A stretch of DNA of 64,000 nt. It comes from PGYR01 sp034670025. GTDB taxonomy: Bacteria; Bacteroidota; Ignavibacteria; Kapaibacteriales; UBA2268. A program made the position numbers and the translations under genes. The stretch covers positions 208,448 to 272,447 of the forward strand of contig JAXMOE010000004.1 of the NCBI GenBank assembly GCA_034670025.1. The letters are read 5' to 3'. Within the stretch, counting starts at the first letter, position 1. Every line of letters starts with the position of its first letter. Shown piece by piece: positions 1-9,945 of the stretch. The notes beneath the pieces are model-generated. The model saw only the letters and a program-made list of their open reading frames with translations, was not told the origin of the DNA and did not search any database.

Positions 1-3000
1 GCAGTGTTAGCAGGGAATCGTCTGTACATACGACCGTACATGTGACCTTTACCATTTCTAATTATAGCTGGCGAACTACCACCTGATGGACTAAGCTCAA
101 CAAAAGGATCAAATCCATTTGAACTTCCATCAATATAAGCGTTATTGCCTGTCGCAAATTCTAAGTTTCTATGAACTACTATATTCGAGTTACCAACATC
201 AGAAAGTAAAACATTACCACTTGGCTTGTTAATTGTTAAGTTGTGCAACTCTAAACCAGAAGCGTCATCATTGAGTATAACTTGGTCTCCAGTACCATTC
301 AGAGTCAATAATCTAAAGTCAGCAATATTTCCATTCGAAGCATCGAACAGTCCATAGTTAGTAATATCACCACCAACAGCTAAACTGTTAGTAGATAAAT
401 TATAAGTAGCATCATTGTCAATTTCTAATTCATTTCTAACAGAAACATTTGCCCCTACTTGCAACGCAGTGATTGTAGGGCCTACTACATGTAAATTATT
501 TATTGGAGTAGTTCCAAAAACTTTAATTTCTGCATTTGGATTAGTGTCTGTCGAATCACCTATCTGAACTGTTCCACCAGTAAAGCCAGATCCAACAGCT
601 GAATTAACTCTATAATCTGCATTAGAGCCAGGAATTGCATTAGCAACAATGATTCTACCTGAGTTCATATTCAACTCAGAGCCAGCATTAATATTTAGAC
701 CAACTTTACCTGGGTCGGTAGCACCTATTTTTAGTACTTTTAGTTCAGAATCATTTTCTACATTTAATCTAACTGTAGCACCAACGAAGTCACCATCGAA
801 TACACCAGCGACTGTCATTTTGCCACCATTCAGATTAACAAGTGTATTATTTTGGAAAATAAAGTTCTCATCAGGTTCATCCCCTATAATAAATTCTCCA
901 CCACTAACTTCAATAGTATTATTTACATCTGTTTTAACTTCATCTTTTGAAATCAATCTACCATTCTCTACTTCTATTCCAGCGAACTGCCCCATCTTTA
1001 TCCCAAGACCATCATCATTTGCAGCAGTAAAGTCATAGTTATTATAATGCTTCAGAACACCCGATATTAGGTTAAATCCATAATCATCAAATGTAGGTGA
1101 AGCGGCACCTAAAGTAGCAGAGTTAATGAGGAGTGAATCTAATAACCCACCATCTTTATCCAAATTAACAATAGAAATACCGTCCCAGTTTCCATTACCG
1201 GCTAATGAACTATTCTCATCACCATAAAATTCTAATAATAGGAAATCATTCTCTGAGTTGTGGAAATCTACACCTGCCGAGTTAGCAGCCAACCCATTAT
1301 TTATCAAATCTTGAGCTATAGACAATGTATCTGTACTACCTAATTGTACCGATTTTTCAATTTTACCATCAGTATCTAAAAATAATGAATTATTAATTAC
1401 TAGTTTTTTGTCCAAAGGAGAAACATCAAAATCTAAAATACCCCTGCCCGCAGCGGAAACACCACCAAAAGTACCACCTATTGTAATAGTGTCAACTTGT
1501 GAGGTGTCAACATTGAAAGCTATTCTGTGACCATCAATATATACAGTGTCTTCTAAAGTGATTTCACCAGGGAAATAAGAAGATGGAGGCCCAGCGTGTC
1601 CTACAGTTGACCAGTTCGAAGGTATATCCCAGTCACCAGTATTTCTACTATAATAATTTCTACCTAAGAAGAACGCATTCGATTCTCCTGCAGTCCAATC
1701 ACCTTCAAAATAGATTGAATTTACAGAATTAATCTCATCAGGATATGCCGTCGGGTTAGTACCCAAATCCATTTCCCATTCATTGCTCAGTTTGTATAGT
1801 GACGGATAATATCTTGGTGCATTACCGCTAGTATCTTCAGGAATGTTATAATCAAAAGTGAAATCCATTGTATTCAATGAACTTATGTTCTCTTGACCAA
1901 CAGTCCAGTACTTTTTCAAAGTATTTTCACTTATTCTCTGTGGGTGTTTTGCAGCATTAAGCTGAACCGAAAGTGATGGTACGCCTGAGTAACTTCCATC
2001 AATTTCTAATAACGCAGGATTGTATAAAGTATCGACAGCAAGAGGATATTCGAATGATTGAGTACCACCACTATTGTTAAACTCTTTATTAAGAACACCG
2101 GCTAAGTTTTCTGTTCCAGTAACCTTATAATTTCTATCAATACCGAAGCCACCAGGGCCAGCAGTCAAAGTTGCATTGTTCGTGAAAGTAAGTGTATCAC
2201 TATCAGCGATGTTTACTATTGTTTCAGAAGTATGAGTTGTAGGCCCATCTATTCTTACATTAGTATTTACATTAATATCGTTAGAGTCTTTGTTTATAAC
2301 TACATTTCCTAAATCGACTCTTTCAGTACCACGTAAGTTTTGGTCCTTTCCTTCGTAAAAAGTAATAGTTCCAGTGCTTGGGTCAAAACCATCAGTAGTA
2401 TCTGCAATTATATCACCAGCAATATCTATATCATTTCCATTTGCATCTAAAATTCCACTTGTAAACAGTAAAGAGTCAATAATAGTTACATCATCATTTA
2501 ATTCAATAACACTATTGTGTTTTACTCCTCTTGATTCAATAGAAGCAACTGTAGTAGGTATTAAAGTACCTATATTTTGAGTAAATACTGAATTCGGATT
2601 TCTAACGACTATCGAATAATCTTCCGCTTCACCAGCGTTACTACTACAAGGAGTGTTATTGTTATTATCTCTATACATTACTCTCATTTGGGTATAACCC
2701 TCAGCAACATTAGCTGGAACAGTAAAAGTATTCGAAGCAACATTTGAATTAAAATTCATTGATATTACTCTTTCACCACCATCGCTCCAATCTCCATCTC
2801 TATTCCAATCTATAAAGACTCTTAGTCTTCTGTTTCCACTATTTGACTCTCTTTCGACCTCTATCGAATATGTCTGACCTACTTCCAATTCAGCTACGTA
2901 GTCATGGAAAGACAATATATTTACTAAACTATCTCCAGTGGAGTTAGTCATTACTATGTTATTAGAAGCATCTCTTACAGTTACTCTTTCAATATATCTT

Positions 3001-6000
3001 CCATTATTGCTCATATTAACTGAACAATAATTGTGATAGAAAGGAAAACTTCTATTTGCATTCTCAGGATTGTCACCTTCAGCTGTGAAGATAAAGTTCG
3101 AACTATCTTCTATAGCTCTTGCATAACTTTTCAAATTACCAAGTCCCCTTACTCCAGATGGTGAAATATCATTCAGACCATCAGTCGAACCTATTATAAC
3201 AGTACCACCTTTTTCAACTTTGAATGAATTCCCTCTCAATTCAAAGATATCCATATCTAGTGTACCACCTGGCTTAACCACTGTGTTAGGACCAACTTTT
3301 GCTAAGTATCTAAATGGATTACCTCGGGCTGTATATTCGCCCATACCAATTGCAGCATCTAATGTTACCGTATGACCTGAATCAATAAGTACATTATCAT
3401 ATTGTCTTAAAGGGAATTTTCTAAAATTTACAGTTGGTGAGACTGTATCAGATACATTTATGCTACTATTGTGACTTACAGTTGACCATGTATTTTCATC
3501 AGTCCAATCTCCATCTTGTCTAGAATAAAAAGTAATAAACTGCGCCTTACCATTCTGGTTACCCAAAACAAAGTCACCTAATAACAAATTCCCATTATCT
3601 AATGTTTTTGTAGTTCCCCAAGGTTTAGTGATGTCTTCAACGTCAGTATAAACCAAGTAGCCCTCTGTACCATTACCAGATGTATTGTTAAAGCTTGGAG
3701 TTCTTGACATATCTCTAGTGTCAGTACAAATACCACCATTATCTGGCCAAACTGATTCCCAAAGAACTGTATCGCCAAAGTGTTTGTTGAATGCAAAATC
3801 GGCACAACTATAATCGTCTAATTGTTCCCAATCTTCTGAATCTCTATACTCTCCACGAATATCAAAATTCCTTGTACCTCTTACAAAACTTGACCAATCT
3901 GGCTTAGATAGTCTCCAGTATCTATGAACTATACGACCTGGATAAATAGGAGGATAATCTTCTGTAATAATTGAACCATTCATATAAGGATAATCTTCTG
4001 GCTTTACGTCTAAGCTTAAATAACCAGCAGTTGAACCTGTACCACTTCTCATATCCAAATAGAATGGAGAGTAGTAGAGAGTATCACCAACTTCAAAAGT
4101 TATGTTACTTGCATCGCCAGCAGGAATGTTCTTTATCAATGGACCATTTATATGTCCTTCACCAGTTCTAATTACAGTTCCTTCAACTAAAACAAAGTTG
4201 CCTGGCTTTCTTGCATATATTATACCTTCATTTGAACCATTGAATCTAAGTTGATCAACAATATTTAATGGAGAATTGTCTTCTAATATAATATTACCTG
4301 TTGGTTTATCAACTCTTACACTATATATTACTAATGAATCAGTATCTTCATCATTAATATATTGAGTTGAATCTCCACTAAATTCAATAATAGGTGTACT
4401 AGAATAGCTAAAATCAGCACCTAGAGCCCTTCTCAGGTTTCCTTCAATAGTAAATGAAGTATTGTAATCAAACTCACCATCTTTAATGTAAAGGGAGTCG
4501 AGTATAGTTTTGCTTGGTTGATTAAAAGTTAATGAGTTAGCTGTTTTGTTAACATATAATCTAAATACATTGTCTGGTATTCCATTACCAATAAATTGGT
4601 TTGAAGTCCCTGTATATTCAAAAGTACCAAGATTGTGGTTGTTAAAGTTATAATTTCTCGTACTCATTTGTACAGCACCACTTGGACCAGTGGTTATACC
4701 TTGGAAGTGTGCCAGTTGAATAGTTGAATACTCATTCAGTCTAAATTCACCTGTACCACTTATAAAGTGATTATCTGTAAAGTCTATTGTTCCTGATGAA
4801 TCTACATTTACAAACTGGTCATTAGTCTTATCAGCACTTAGTGTAATTGTTTTATCATCACCAATAAATACATTCGAAGTTAAAGTCGGTTCTATAGAAG
4901 TGGCAGCACCACCATATCTTTCGATAGACCAACTCGCTGGAGTTGACCAATCACCATCAGCAATACTATAAAAGCTATAGTTCGAAGGTTCACCAGTTAT
5001 ATAAGTTCCAAAATCCTGTGTTTCAAAAAATGTAATACTTGAAGCCGTTTTAGCACCATAGTAAGGACTGCCTTGTCTTTCAGGGAATATCCACTGTCCA
5101 CCATCCCATAATCTCATTTCAAAGAATTCAGGGTCAGCACCATTTCTTAAATCATTAGTAGCAACAAAGTTTAAAGTTGCGTTATAAGTTCTTGTTAATA
5201 AATCAAAGCTTGAGAGTGAAGGAACAGTCACAGACCATTGTCTTCTAACATTTCTATCATCAGACATCAAGCTATTAGCAGGTAAAAGACCGTTAGACAC
5301 AGGGCTGGTAGATGCTGTAATTGTGTCTGCCTTAATGCTAACAAGCCCAGCAGTACCTGCAACACCATTTACTTCAAAGTTTACAGGAGTATAAGACTCA
5401 GCCGTCCCAACTTCGTATAACGTAGCAGAAGCTGCTGTAGAAACTTGTTTCCACATTGTTCCATCAATATGACCTGGAGTTGCACCAGGTCTGATCACAT
5501 TTCCTAAAGCTGTTAATCTTTTAGCTCCAGTAATTATATTACCATCTTCTAAAGTAAGGTCTCCATTAACATTCAGCCCACTTTCTAAAGCAATACCAAC
5601 AGCAGTTATATCCACTCCATTGGGATTACGAACTATCATTTGGTCAAATTCTTCATCCTCAACAGTATTAGTAACTGTTTGAGTAATGCCACCATTAAAA
5701 TATAATTTGGCATCGTTTGTAGTGTAAGTACCACCCAAGTTCAACCAATTTCCTAAAAGTGTTACATTCGTAGCTTGTTGTAAAAAAGTAGAAGTAGCGT
5801 TTATTTGAATATCATTAGCTATTTTTAACTCATCTTGTGGTTTTACAATACCACTTCCTGCAATGACTAAATCATAGAAGTTGTTTTCTGAGGTATCTCT
5901 ACTTATTATATTAATCGTAGAAGCAGTGATTGGTGAACGCATCATGACTAAATTTGTACCAGAATTAAACATACTTCCAGCATCTTGGTTAACCCAATCA

Positions 6001-8057
6001 CCTTCAACAACCAAATCATAGCCATTCAAATTGAAAGTAGATTGATTTCTTAAAGTCAAATCACCTCTAACTACATAGAAAGGGTTTCCAGTTTCATCCA
6101 AATTTTTATTTCCAGTACTGTCAATTATCAAGTTATGATATGTTAGGAATCCAGATGAATCAGTAGGACTTTGCGGTCTTATCGGAATTGTTTGAGTTCC
6201 ACCATTCTTGTTGAATATAACTGTAGAGTTACTAGTCAAGAACTGATAAGTTGTTGAACTAAATATCAAATCTGATATTTTGAATAATTCCTTTATCTTT
6301 ATTTGACCATTAGAAGGGAAAGTTACGTTACCACTTCTATTTCCAGATATTTCCAAATTGTGATATTGCAATACAGCAGGAGTTGTTACATTCGTCGGTA
6401 TTTCTGCAGAACCAGAACCCATAAAATGTATTAAACCATTTGTAAAGTAAGGTGCAGAGTAATTTGCTGGAAATGAGTTTCTTATCCTCAATTCACCAGC
6501 ATTCATTTGTAGCAGTCTATTAGGTGTAGATCCATTTATTGAATATGAACCAATATCTAATATACCATCTTTAATTACAAGGGAATCTTTTATAGAAATA
6601 AATTCATTTATCTCTAATATATTAGAAGGTGTCGCTTTATCTAATATCAAAGTTCTAATTGTTGCTGGTAACCCGTTACCAGTATATTGCAACGCGTCAG
6701 TACCTTCATATATATAAAATACATTTTCAGAGAAATCTTTCTCAGGAGAACGCATATTACCAATTGTATTCCCAGCATCTATACCATCAGTACTAGTAAT
6801 TCTCAAAGTTGCTTCATCTAATACTTTTATAGTGTCTGCAAGAATGTAGTTTTCACCAGTAAATACTATTTCAGAATTTTCTTCTATACTGATAACATTA
6901 ACTTTATCTCCATTGGCATCTACAGTAACAGTGTTATCTCTTATTCTAACTCTGTCAGAACCAACTGTTGGTATAGTAGTAGATGGCGCACCACCAAATC
7001 CAAGTTTTGACCAAGTATTCGGGTCATCATAATCACCATCTGCTCTACTGTAATAAGTAGAAATAGCTGCATCTTCTATACCTGCAGTCCAATCGCCTTC
7101 TATATCATCAACTTGTTCTGAGTAAATCAAATCAGCGTTGATATCAACTACTTGGTTTGCTGCACCTGGATTTACTAACCAAAAAGCACTACCATCAGGA
7201 AAAGGAGGAGTATATTCCAACACCTCATAATTACCCTCATTAGTTGTTACTTCCGAGTTGTGATACTTAAATAATAAGTTTGCTCCTTCTGAGCTAATAT
7301 TGATATTTTCTTTTTCTAAAACCCAGTACTTTGAAAGAGCGTTATTAGCTATTTGCAAAGCAGGGTGTTCTGTTGCTACTGCTTTAGTTTGTACATAAGC
7401 ATCAGCATTAACTGTTACTTTACCCAAAAGAAAAGTAAAATCTACAAAGTTATATACATTTCCCGATGGACCATCAGTAACTATTGGGAATCTATAATTA
7501 TATGGAAGAGTCGCGGTAGTAGGAATTTCCTTCCTTACGAATCCACTATTGATACCATCATCACTAAATATACTTCTATTTAAACCATAAGCTTTTTGGT
7601 TGGCATTATTTGTAAATATATTACCTGCTTGGCCAATAGTTAAAGTATCATCAGCAATATCTACTAAAGTGTTTTTTAATAGTCTTAAGTTCTCATCGAC
7701 TCTTACATCACCAGTTAACCTGATGTTTCCACCAGCTTTATCGACTGTCAGCCCATAAAATTTAGATTCATTGGAACCACCAATTTGTTGGTCGGCATTT
7801 GAGTTGAAAAGCGTAACACCACCATTAGCAGTCATATTACCGTCATTTGTCCAATCTTCTGTTACTACAACAGAGTCATTGGCATTAACAGTAAATTGCG
7901 AGTTGGCGTTTAATACCACACTTCCATCAATAGCAATTTTGGCATTGTTCGTTAAGTGAACAGTACCATTACCACTAACATTTAGCCCAGCTTGCGAGTA
8001 AGCAGCAAAGCTAAAAAGAACAGAAAGTATAAAAATTTGTATAAATCTTAGATTCAT
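1..8057 (-). CDS. Giant secreted repeat protein, C-terminus outside window (partial)
   Basis: An uninterrupted reading frame runs from an ATG at 8057 to the left edge, giving at least 2685 codons and no stop. The N-terminus (MNLRFIQIFILSVLFSFAAY) is a signal peptide. The body is low-complexity, beta-rich sequence full of N, T, G and D, as expected of a beta-helical surface protein. A module starting with [YF]YSxxxGD[WY]xxPxxWS occurs four times, near nt 7055, 4980, 3530 and 1655 (about residues 335, 1027, 1509 and 2134). Segments of the type KYW.(V/L)..ENI and EGDWTAG recur between them. A GEVED-type domain lies at about nt 2600-3050: it shows VFIDWNRDGDWSDGGE and ends in AGEAEDYSIVV. A T9SS sorting domain would be expected beyond the edge. 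It starts 9 nt after the tail-fibre-like gene, so the two are probably co-transcribed. An adhesin or surface-layer role is inference; the ORF and its repeats are seen directly. Confidence 0.85.
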   Translation of the reverse strand, partial: MNLRFIQIFILSVLFSFAAYSQAGLNVSGNGTVHLTNNAKIAIDGSVVLNANSQFTVNANDSVVVTEDWTNDGNMTANGGVTLFNSNADQQIGGSNESKFYGLTVDKAGGNIRLTGDVRVDENLRLLKNTLVDIADDTLTIGQAGNIFTNNANQKAYGLNRSIFSDDGINSGFVRKEIPTTATLPYNYRFPIVTDGPSGNVYNFVDFTFLLGKVTVNADAYVQTKAVATEHPALQIANNALSKYWVLEKENINISSEGANLLFKYHNSEVTTNEGNYEVLEYTPPFPDGSAFWLVNPGAANQVVDINADLIYSEQVDDIEGDWTAGIEDAAISTYYSRADGDYDDPNTWSKLGFGGAPSTTIPTVGSDRVRIRDNTVTVDANGDKVNVISIEENSEIVFTGENYILADTIKVLDEATLRITSTDGIDAGNTIGNMRSPEKDFSENVFYIYEGTDALQYTGNGLPATIRTLILDKATPSNILEINEFISIKDSLVIKDGILDIGSYSINGSTPNRLLQMNAGELRIRNSFPANYSAPYFTNGLIHFMGSGSAEIPTNVTTPAVLQYHNLEISGNRSGNVTFPSNGQIKIKELFKISDLIFSSTTYQFLTSNSTVIFNKNGGTQTIPIRPQSPTDSSGFLTYHNLIIDSTGNKNLDETGNPFYVVRGDLTLRNQSTFNLNGYDLVVEGDWVNQDAGSMFNSGTNLVMMRSPITASTINIISRDTSENNFYDLVIAGSGIVKPQDELKIANDIQINATSTFLQQATNVTLLGNWLNLGGTYTTNDAKLYFNGGITQTVTNTVEDEEFDQMIVRNPNGVDITAVGIALESGLNVNGDLTLEDGNIITGAKRLTALGNVIRPGATPGHIDGTMWKQVSTAASATLYEVGTAESYTPVNFEVNGVAGTAGLVSIKADTITASTSPVSNGLLPANSLMSDDRNVRRQWSVTVPSLSSFDLLTRTYNATLNFVATNDLRNGADPEFFEMRLWDGGQWIFPERQGSPYYGAKTASSITFFETQDFGTYITGEPSNYSFYSIADGDWSTPASWSIERYGGAATSIEPTLTSNVFIGDDKTITLSADKTNDQFVNVDSSGTIDFTDNHFISGTGEFRLNEYSTIQLAHFQGITTGPSGAVQMSTRNYNFNNHNLGTFEYTGTSNQFIGNGIPDNVFRLYVNKTANSLTFNQPSKTILDSLYIKDGEFDYNTSFTIEGNLRRALGADFSYSSTPIIEFSGDSTQYINDEDTDSLVIYSVRVDKPTGNIILEDNSPLNIVDQLRFNGSNEGIIYARKPGNFVLVEGTVIRTGEGHINGPLIKNIPAGDASNITFEVGDTLYYSPFYLDMRSGTGSTAGYLSLDVKPEDYPYMNGSIITEDYPPIYPGRIVHRYWRLSKPDWSSFVRGTRNFDIRGEYRDSEDWEQLDDYSCADFAFNKHFGDTVLWESVWPDNGGICTDTRDMSRTPSFNNTSGNGTEGYLVYTDVEDITKPWGTTKTLDNGNLLLGDFVLGNQNGKAQFITFYSRQDGDWTDENTWSTVSHNSSINVSDTVSPTVNFRKFPLRQYDNVLIDSGHTVTLDAAIGMGEYTARGNPFRYLAKVGPNTVVKPGGTLDMDIFELRGNSFKVEKGGTVIIGSTDGLNDISPSGVRGLGNLKSYARAIEDSSNFIFTAEGDNPENANRSFPFYHNYCSVNMSNNGRYIERVTVRDASNNIVMTNSTGDSLVNILSFHDYVAELEVGQTYSIEVERESNSGNRRLRVFIDWNRDGDWSDGGERVISMNFNSNVASNTFTVPANVAEGYTQMRVMYRDNNNNTPCSSNAGEAEDYSIVVRNPNSVFTQNIGTLIPTTVASIESRGVKHNSVIELNDDVTIIDSLLFTSGILDANGNDIDIAGDIIADTTDGFDPSTGTITFYEGKDQNLRGTERVDLGNVVINKDSNDINVNTNVRIDGPTTHTSETIVNIADSDTLTFTNNATLTAGPGGFGIDRNYKVTGTENLAGVLNKEFNNSGGTQSFEYPLAVDTLYNPALLEIDGSYSGVPSLSVQLNAAKHPQRISENTLKKYWTVGQENISSLNTMDFTFDYNIPEDTSGNAPRYYPSLYKLSNEWEMDLGTNPTAYPDEINSVNSIYFEGDWTAGESNAFFLGRNYYSRNTGDWDIPSNWSTVGHAGPPSSYFPGEITLEDTVYIDGHRIAFNVDTSQVDTITIGGTFGGVSAAGRGILDFDVSPLDKKLVINNSLFLDTDGKIEKSVQLGSTDTLSIAQDLINNGLAANSAGVDFHNSENDFLLLEFYGDENSSLAGNGNWDGISIVNLDKDGGLLDSLLINSATLGAASPTFDDYGFNLISGVLKHYNNYDFTAANDDGLGIKMGQFAGIEVENGRLISKDEVKTDVNNTIEVSGGEFIIGDEPDENFIFQNNTLVNLNGGKMTVAGVFDGDFVGATVRLNVENDSELKVLKIGATDPGKVGLNINAGSELNMNSGRIIVANAIPGSNADYRVNSAVGSGFTGGTVQIGDSTDTNPNAEIKVFGTTPINNLHVVGPTITALQVGANVSVRNELEIDNDATYNLSTNSLAVGGDITNYGLFDASNGNIADFRLLTLNGTGDQVILNDDASGLELHNLTINKPSGNVLLSDVGNSNIVVHRNLEFATGNNAYIDGSSNGFDPFVELSPSGGSSPAIIRNGKGHMYGRMYRRFPANT

Positions 8058-8066
8058 TTTTTTGTT

Positions 8067-9167
8067 TTATTTTATTACAGTAATGTAAAAGTCTAAAGTA
8101 TTGGGTCCATTCAAATCTGTGTCTGTGGCATTGTGGAATGTGATCATTACTTTACCGCTTGCCGAAACTCTTGAATAAGCAACTGCTAATCTACCGTTAG
8201 CATAACCATCGCTACTCGGATTTACAATTACTGTAGAGCCAGTTTCTGCACCAGTAAAGTTCACTTCAACTGATTCTTGTTCATATTTATCTACGTCTGG
8301 TATTGTTACACTTACTGTTCTTCTTATAACGCTTGTAAATACAGTCCCATCATCACCTAATTTAAAGTCACCCTCTACATCAAGTGAAGCAGTAGGTGCG
8401 TTTGTTTTAACACCAACATTTCCAGCATTATCAATTGCAAAAGGAGTAGTGTCACTTGCTTCATCATTTACTAATAATGTTTGGCCAGTACCTGTATTTT
8501 CAATAAACAATGCACCACCGTTTCCAGAGTTAGTAATTTCTACTGACTCATCAGCAGCATTAGTAGAAGTAAATTGTACAGCACCATCTGTTACATTAAT
8601 AGTTCTTCCACTACCTGCACCACCTTGATCGTAAGCTTGGTCTAAAGTATTTCCACCGCCGCTACCAGCAGGGGTTGTTGGTACCCATTCGCTTGCAGTT
8701 CCATCCCATTGTAACACTTGCCCATTGGTCGGAGCCGTGTTTGAAACAGCTCTAGTCTGAATACCAGTTACTGTAGCAACACCAGCAGTTGTCGCACTCA
8801 AATCTTGACTAAAGTCAAATGTTTGCAAGTTGCCCGAAGCGTCTGTTGAAACAAATTGATCAACTGTATAGGTTGTAGCATCTGCTAAGCCAACCCAAGT
8901 AGTTGCGCCTGCATCATAATGTTCAAATTGATTTGTAGTTGTATTGAAGATAAGCAATGCGTTTGCTATTGGAGCAGGGATATTTCCTCGCTGAGCAGTT
9001 GTCATTCTCGGAATCAACATACCTTTAGGAGTAGTTACATAAGTAACGTGGAGTGCCGAAGAATTATCAGGAGAAGTTGTATTTATACCAATATTTTCAC
9101 TTTGTGAAAACAAATTGGGTGTTAAAATAAATACTAATAGTAGCGAAAGAATTAGATGTTTTTTCAT
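8067..9167 (-). CDS. Secreted tail-fibre-like protein
   Basis: A 366-residue protein with signal peptide MKKHLILSLLLVFILTPNLFSQ. It is followed by the IGINTTSPDNSSALHV...TPKGMLIPRMT..QR segment that opens many Bacteroidota secreted proteins resembling phage tail-fibre tips. The middle is rich in G, N and T (residues about 90-270). The C-terminal 90 residues form a compact beta-rich end (TVIVNPSSDGYANGR...LDFYITVIK) that also recurs in this family. There is no T9SS sorting domain. It starts at an ATG, and a TAnnTTTG element lies about 53 nt upstream. It is the first gene of a probable two-gene unit with the giant repeat protein. Function is unknown; a trimeric, fibre-like surface protein is a guess from composition. 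Confidence 0.8.
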   Translation of the reverse strand: MKKHLILSLLLVFILTPNLFSQSENIGINTTSPDNSSALHVTYVTTPKGMLIPRMTTAQRGNIPAPIANALLIFNTTTNQFEHYDAGATTWVGLADATTYTVDQFVSTDASGNLQTFDFSQDLSATTAGVATVTGIQTRAVSNTAPTNGQVLQWDGTASEWVPTTPAGSGGGNTLDQAYDQGGAGSGRTINVTDGAVQFTSTNAADESVEITNSGNGGALFIENTGTGQTLLVNDEASDTTPFAIDNAGNVGVKTNAPTASLDVEGDFKLGDDGTVFTSVIRRTVSVTIPDVDKYEQESVEVNFTGAETGSTVIVNPSSDGYANGRLAVAYSRVSASGKVMITFHNATDTDLNGPNTLDFYITVIK

Positions 9168-9219
9168 GTAATTAGCCGATATAAAATATATTATCGTATC
9201 TGTTTATTTATAATTAAAA

Positions 9220-9227
9220 CAAATATA
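9220..9227 (-). promoter_or_regulatory. Candidate Bacteroidota-type -7 element
   Basis: TATATTTG on the minus strand matches the TAnnTTTG -7 consensus and lies about 53 nt upstream of the tail-fibre-like gene start at 9167. I see no convincing -33 TTG at the usual distance, so the call rests on this element and its position in the 124-nt gap after the response regulator gene. Confidence 0.35.
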
Positions 9228-9291
9228 CATTACATGTCAAATTAAGTAAATAAGTAGTAATACCTAATTTCATTTTTTGTAATGTTATTAC

Positions 9292-9945
9292 TTAGCTACC
9301 CCTTGATATAGCGTACCTTATAAGCTCAGCTACATTATTTACATCTAATTTTTGCATTAAGTTATATCGGTGGGATTCTACAGTTCTTACACTTATAAAG
9401 AGATTATCCGCTATTTCTTGGCTCGTTTTGCCTGTTGCGACCAAATCTAATATTTCTTGCTCTCTTTTGGTGATAACTATTGGTTCTGGGTCTAATTCAG
9501 CAGAAGACACGGCTTTCCGTTGTAACAAACGAACAACACTTTTACTAAATACTCTTTCCCCTTTGATTACATTAAATACAGCGTCAACTAACTCTTTTGA
9601 CTTTATATCCTTTGAAAGATAACCATCAGCCCCGGCGGCCAATGCATTTTCTAAGTGGAACGAATCTTCGTAAGCGGTGAGCATAATAACTAAGCAATCT
9701 AATTTCTTTTCGCGTATTTTCTTCAGTGCCTCTATTCCATTTAACTTAGGCATTAGTATATCACTTATTACAACATCGGGTTTGTGATATTCAACAATAT
9801 CGACCAAATCTTGACCATTGCTCGCTTCATCCAAAATTCTAATTGCTCGATTAACAGACAGTAATCTTCTTATTCCAGCTCTTACTATTTCGTGGTCGTC
9901 GGCTAAGACTATTCTCAGTGGGTTACTTTCCGATGGTTCTTTCAT
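9292..9945 (-). CDS. LuxR/NarL-family response regulator
   Basis: A 217-residue two-domain response regulator. The receiver domain (about residues 10-125) has the acidic pair D16/D17, phosphoacceptor D62 in VVISDILMP, T90 in IMLTAYED and K112 in LSKDI. The LuxR-type helix-turn-helix (about residues 153-215) reads LTKREQEILDLVATGKTSQE and continues with SVRTVESHRYNLMQKL. It should bind DNA as a dimer after phosphorylation by a sensor kinase, but no partner kinase is adjacent. The ATG overlaps the nadE stop codon (ATGA), so the two are translationally coupled. It lies directly upstream of the secreted-protein pair ending at the left edge; control of those genes is possible but not shown. Confidence 0.9.
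   Translation of the reverse strand: MKEPSESNPLRIVLADDHEIVRAGIRRLLSVNRAIRILDEASNGQDLVDIVEYHKPDVVISDILMPKLNGIEALKKIREKKLDCLVIMLTAYEDSFHLENALAAGADGYLSKDIKSKELVDAVFNVIKGERVFSKSVVRLLQRKAVSSAELDPEPIVITKREQEILDLVATGKTSQEIADNLFISVRTVESHRYNLMQKLDVNNVAELIRYAISRGS

Noticed and set aside
649..1038. 129-residue plus-strand open frame
   Set aside because: It lies antisense within the giant minus-strand gene, has no homologous pattern or ribosome site, and its Ser/Thr/Pro-rich text is what the complement of that gene gives.
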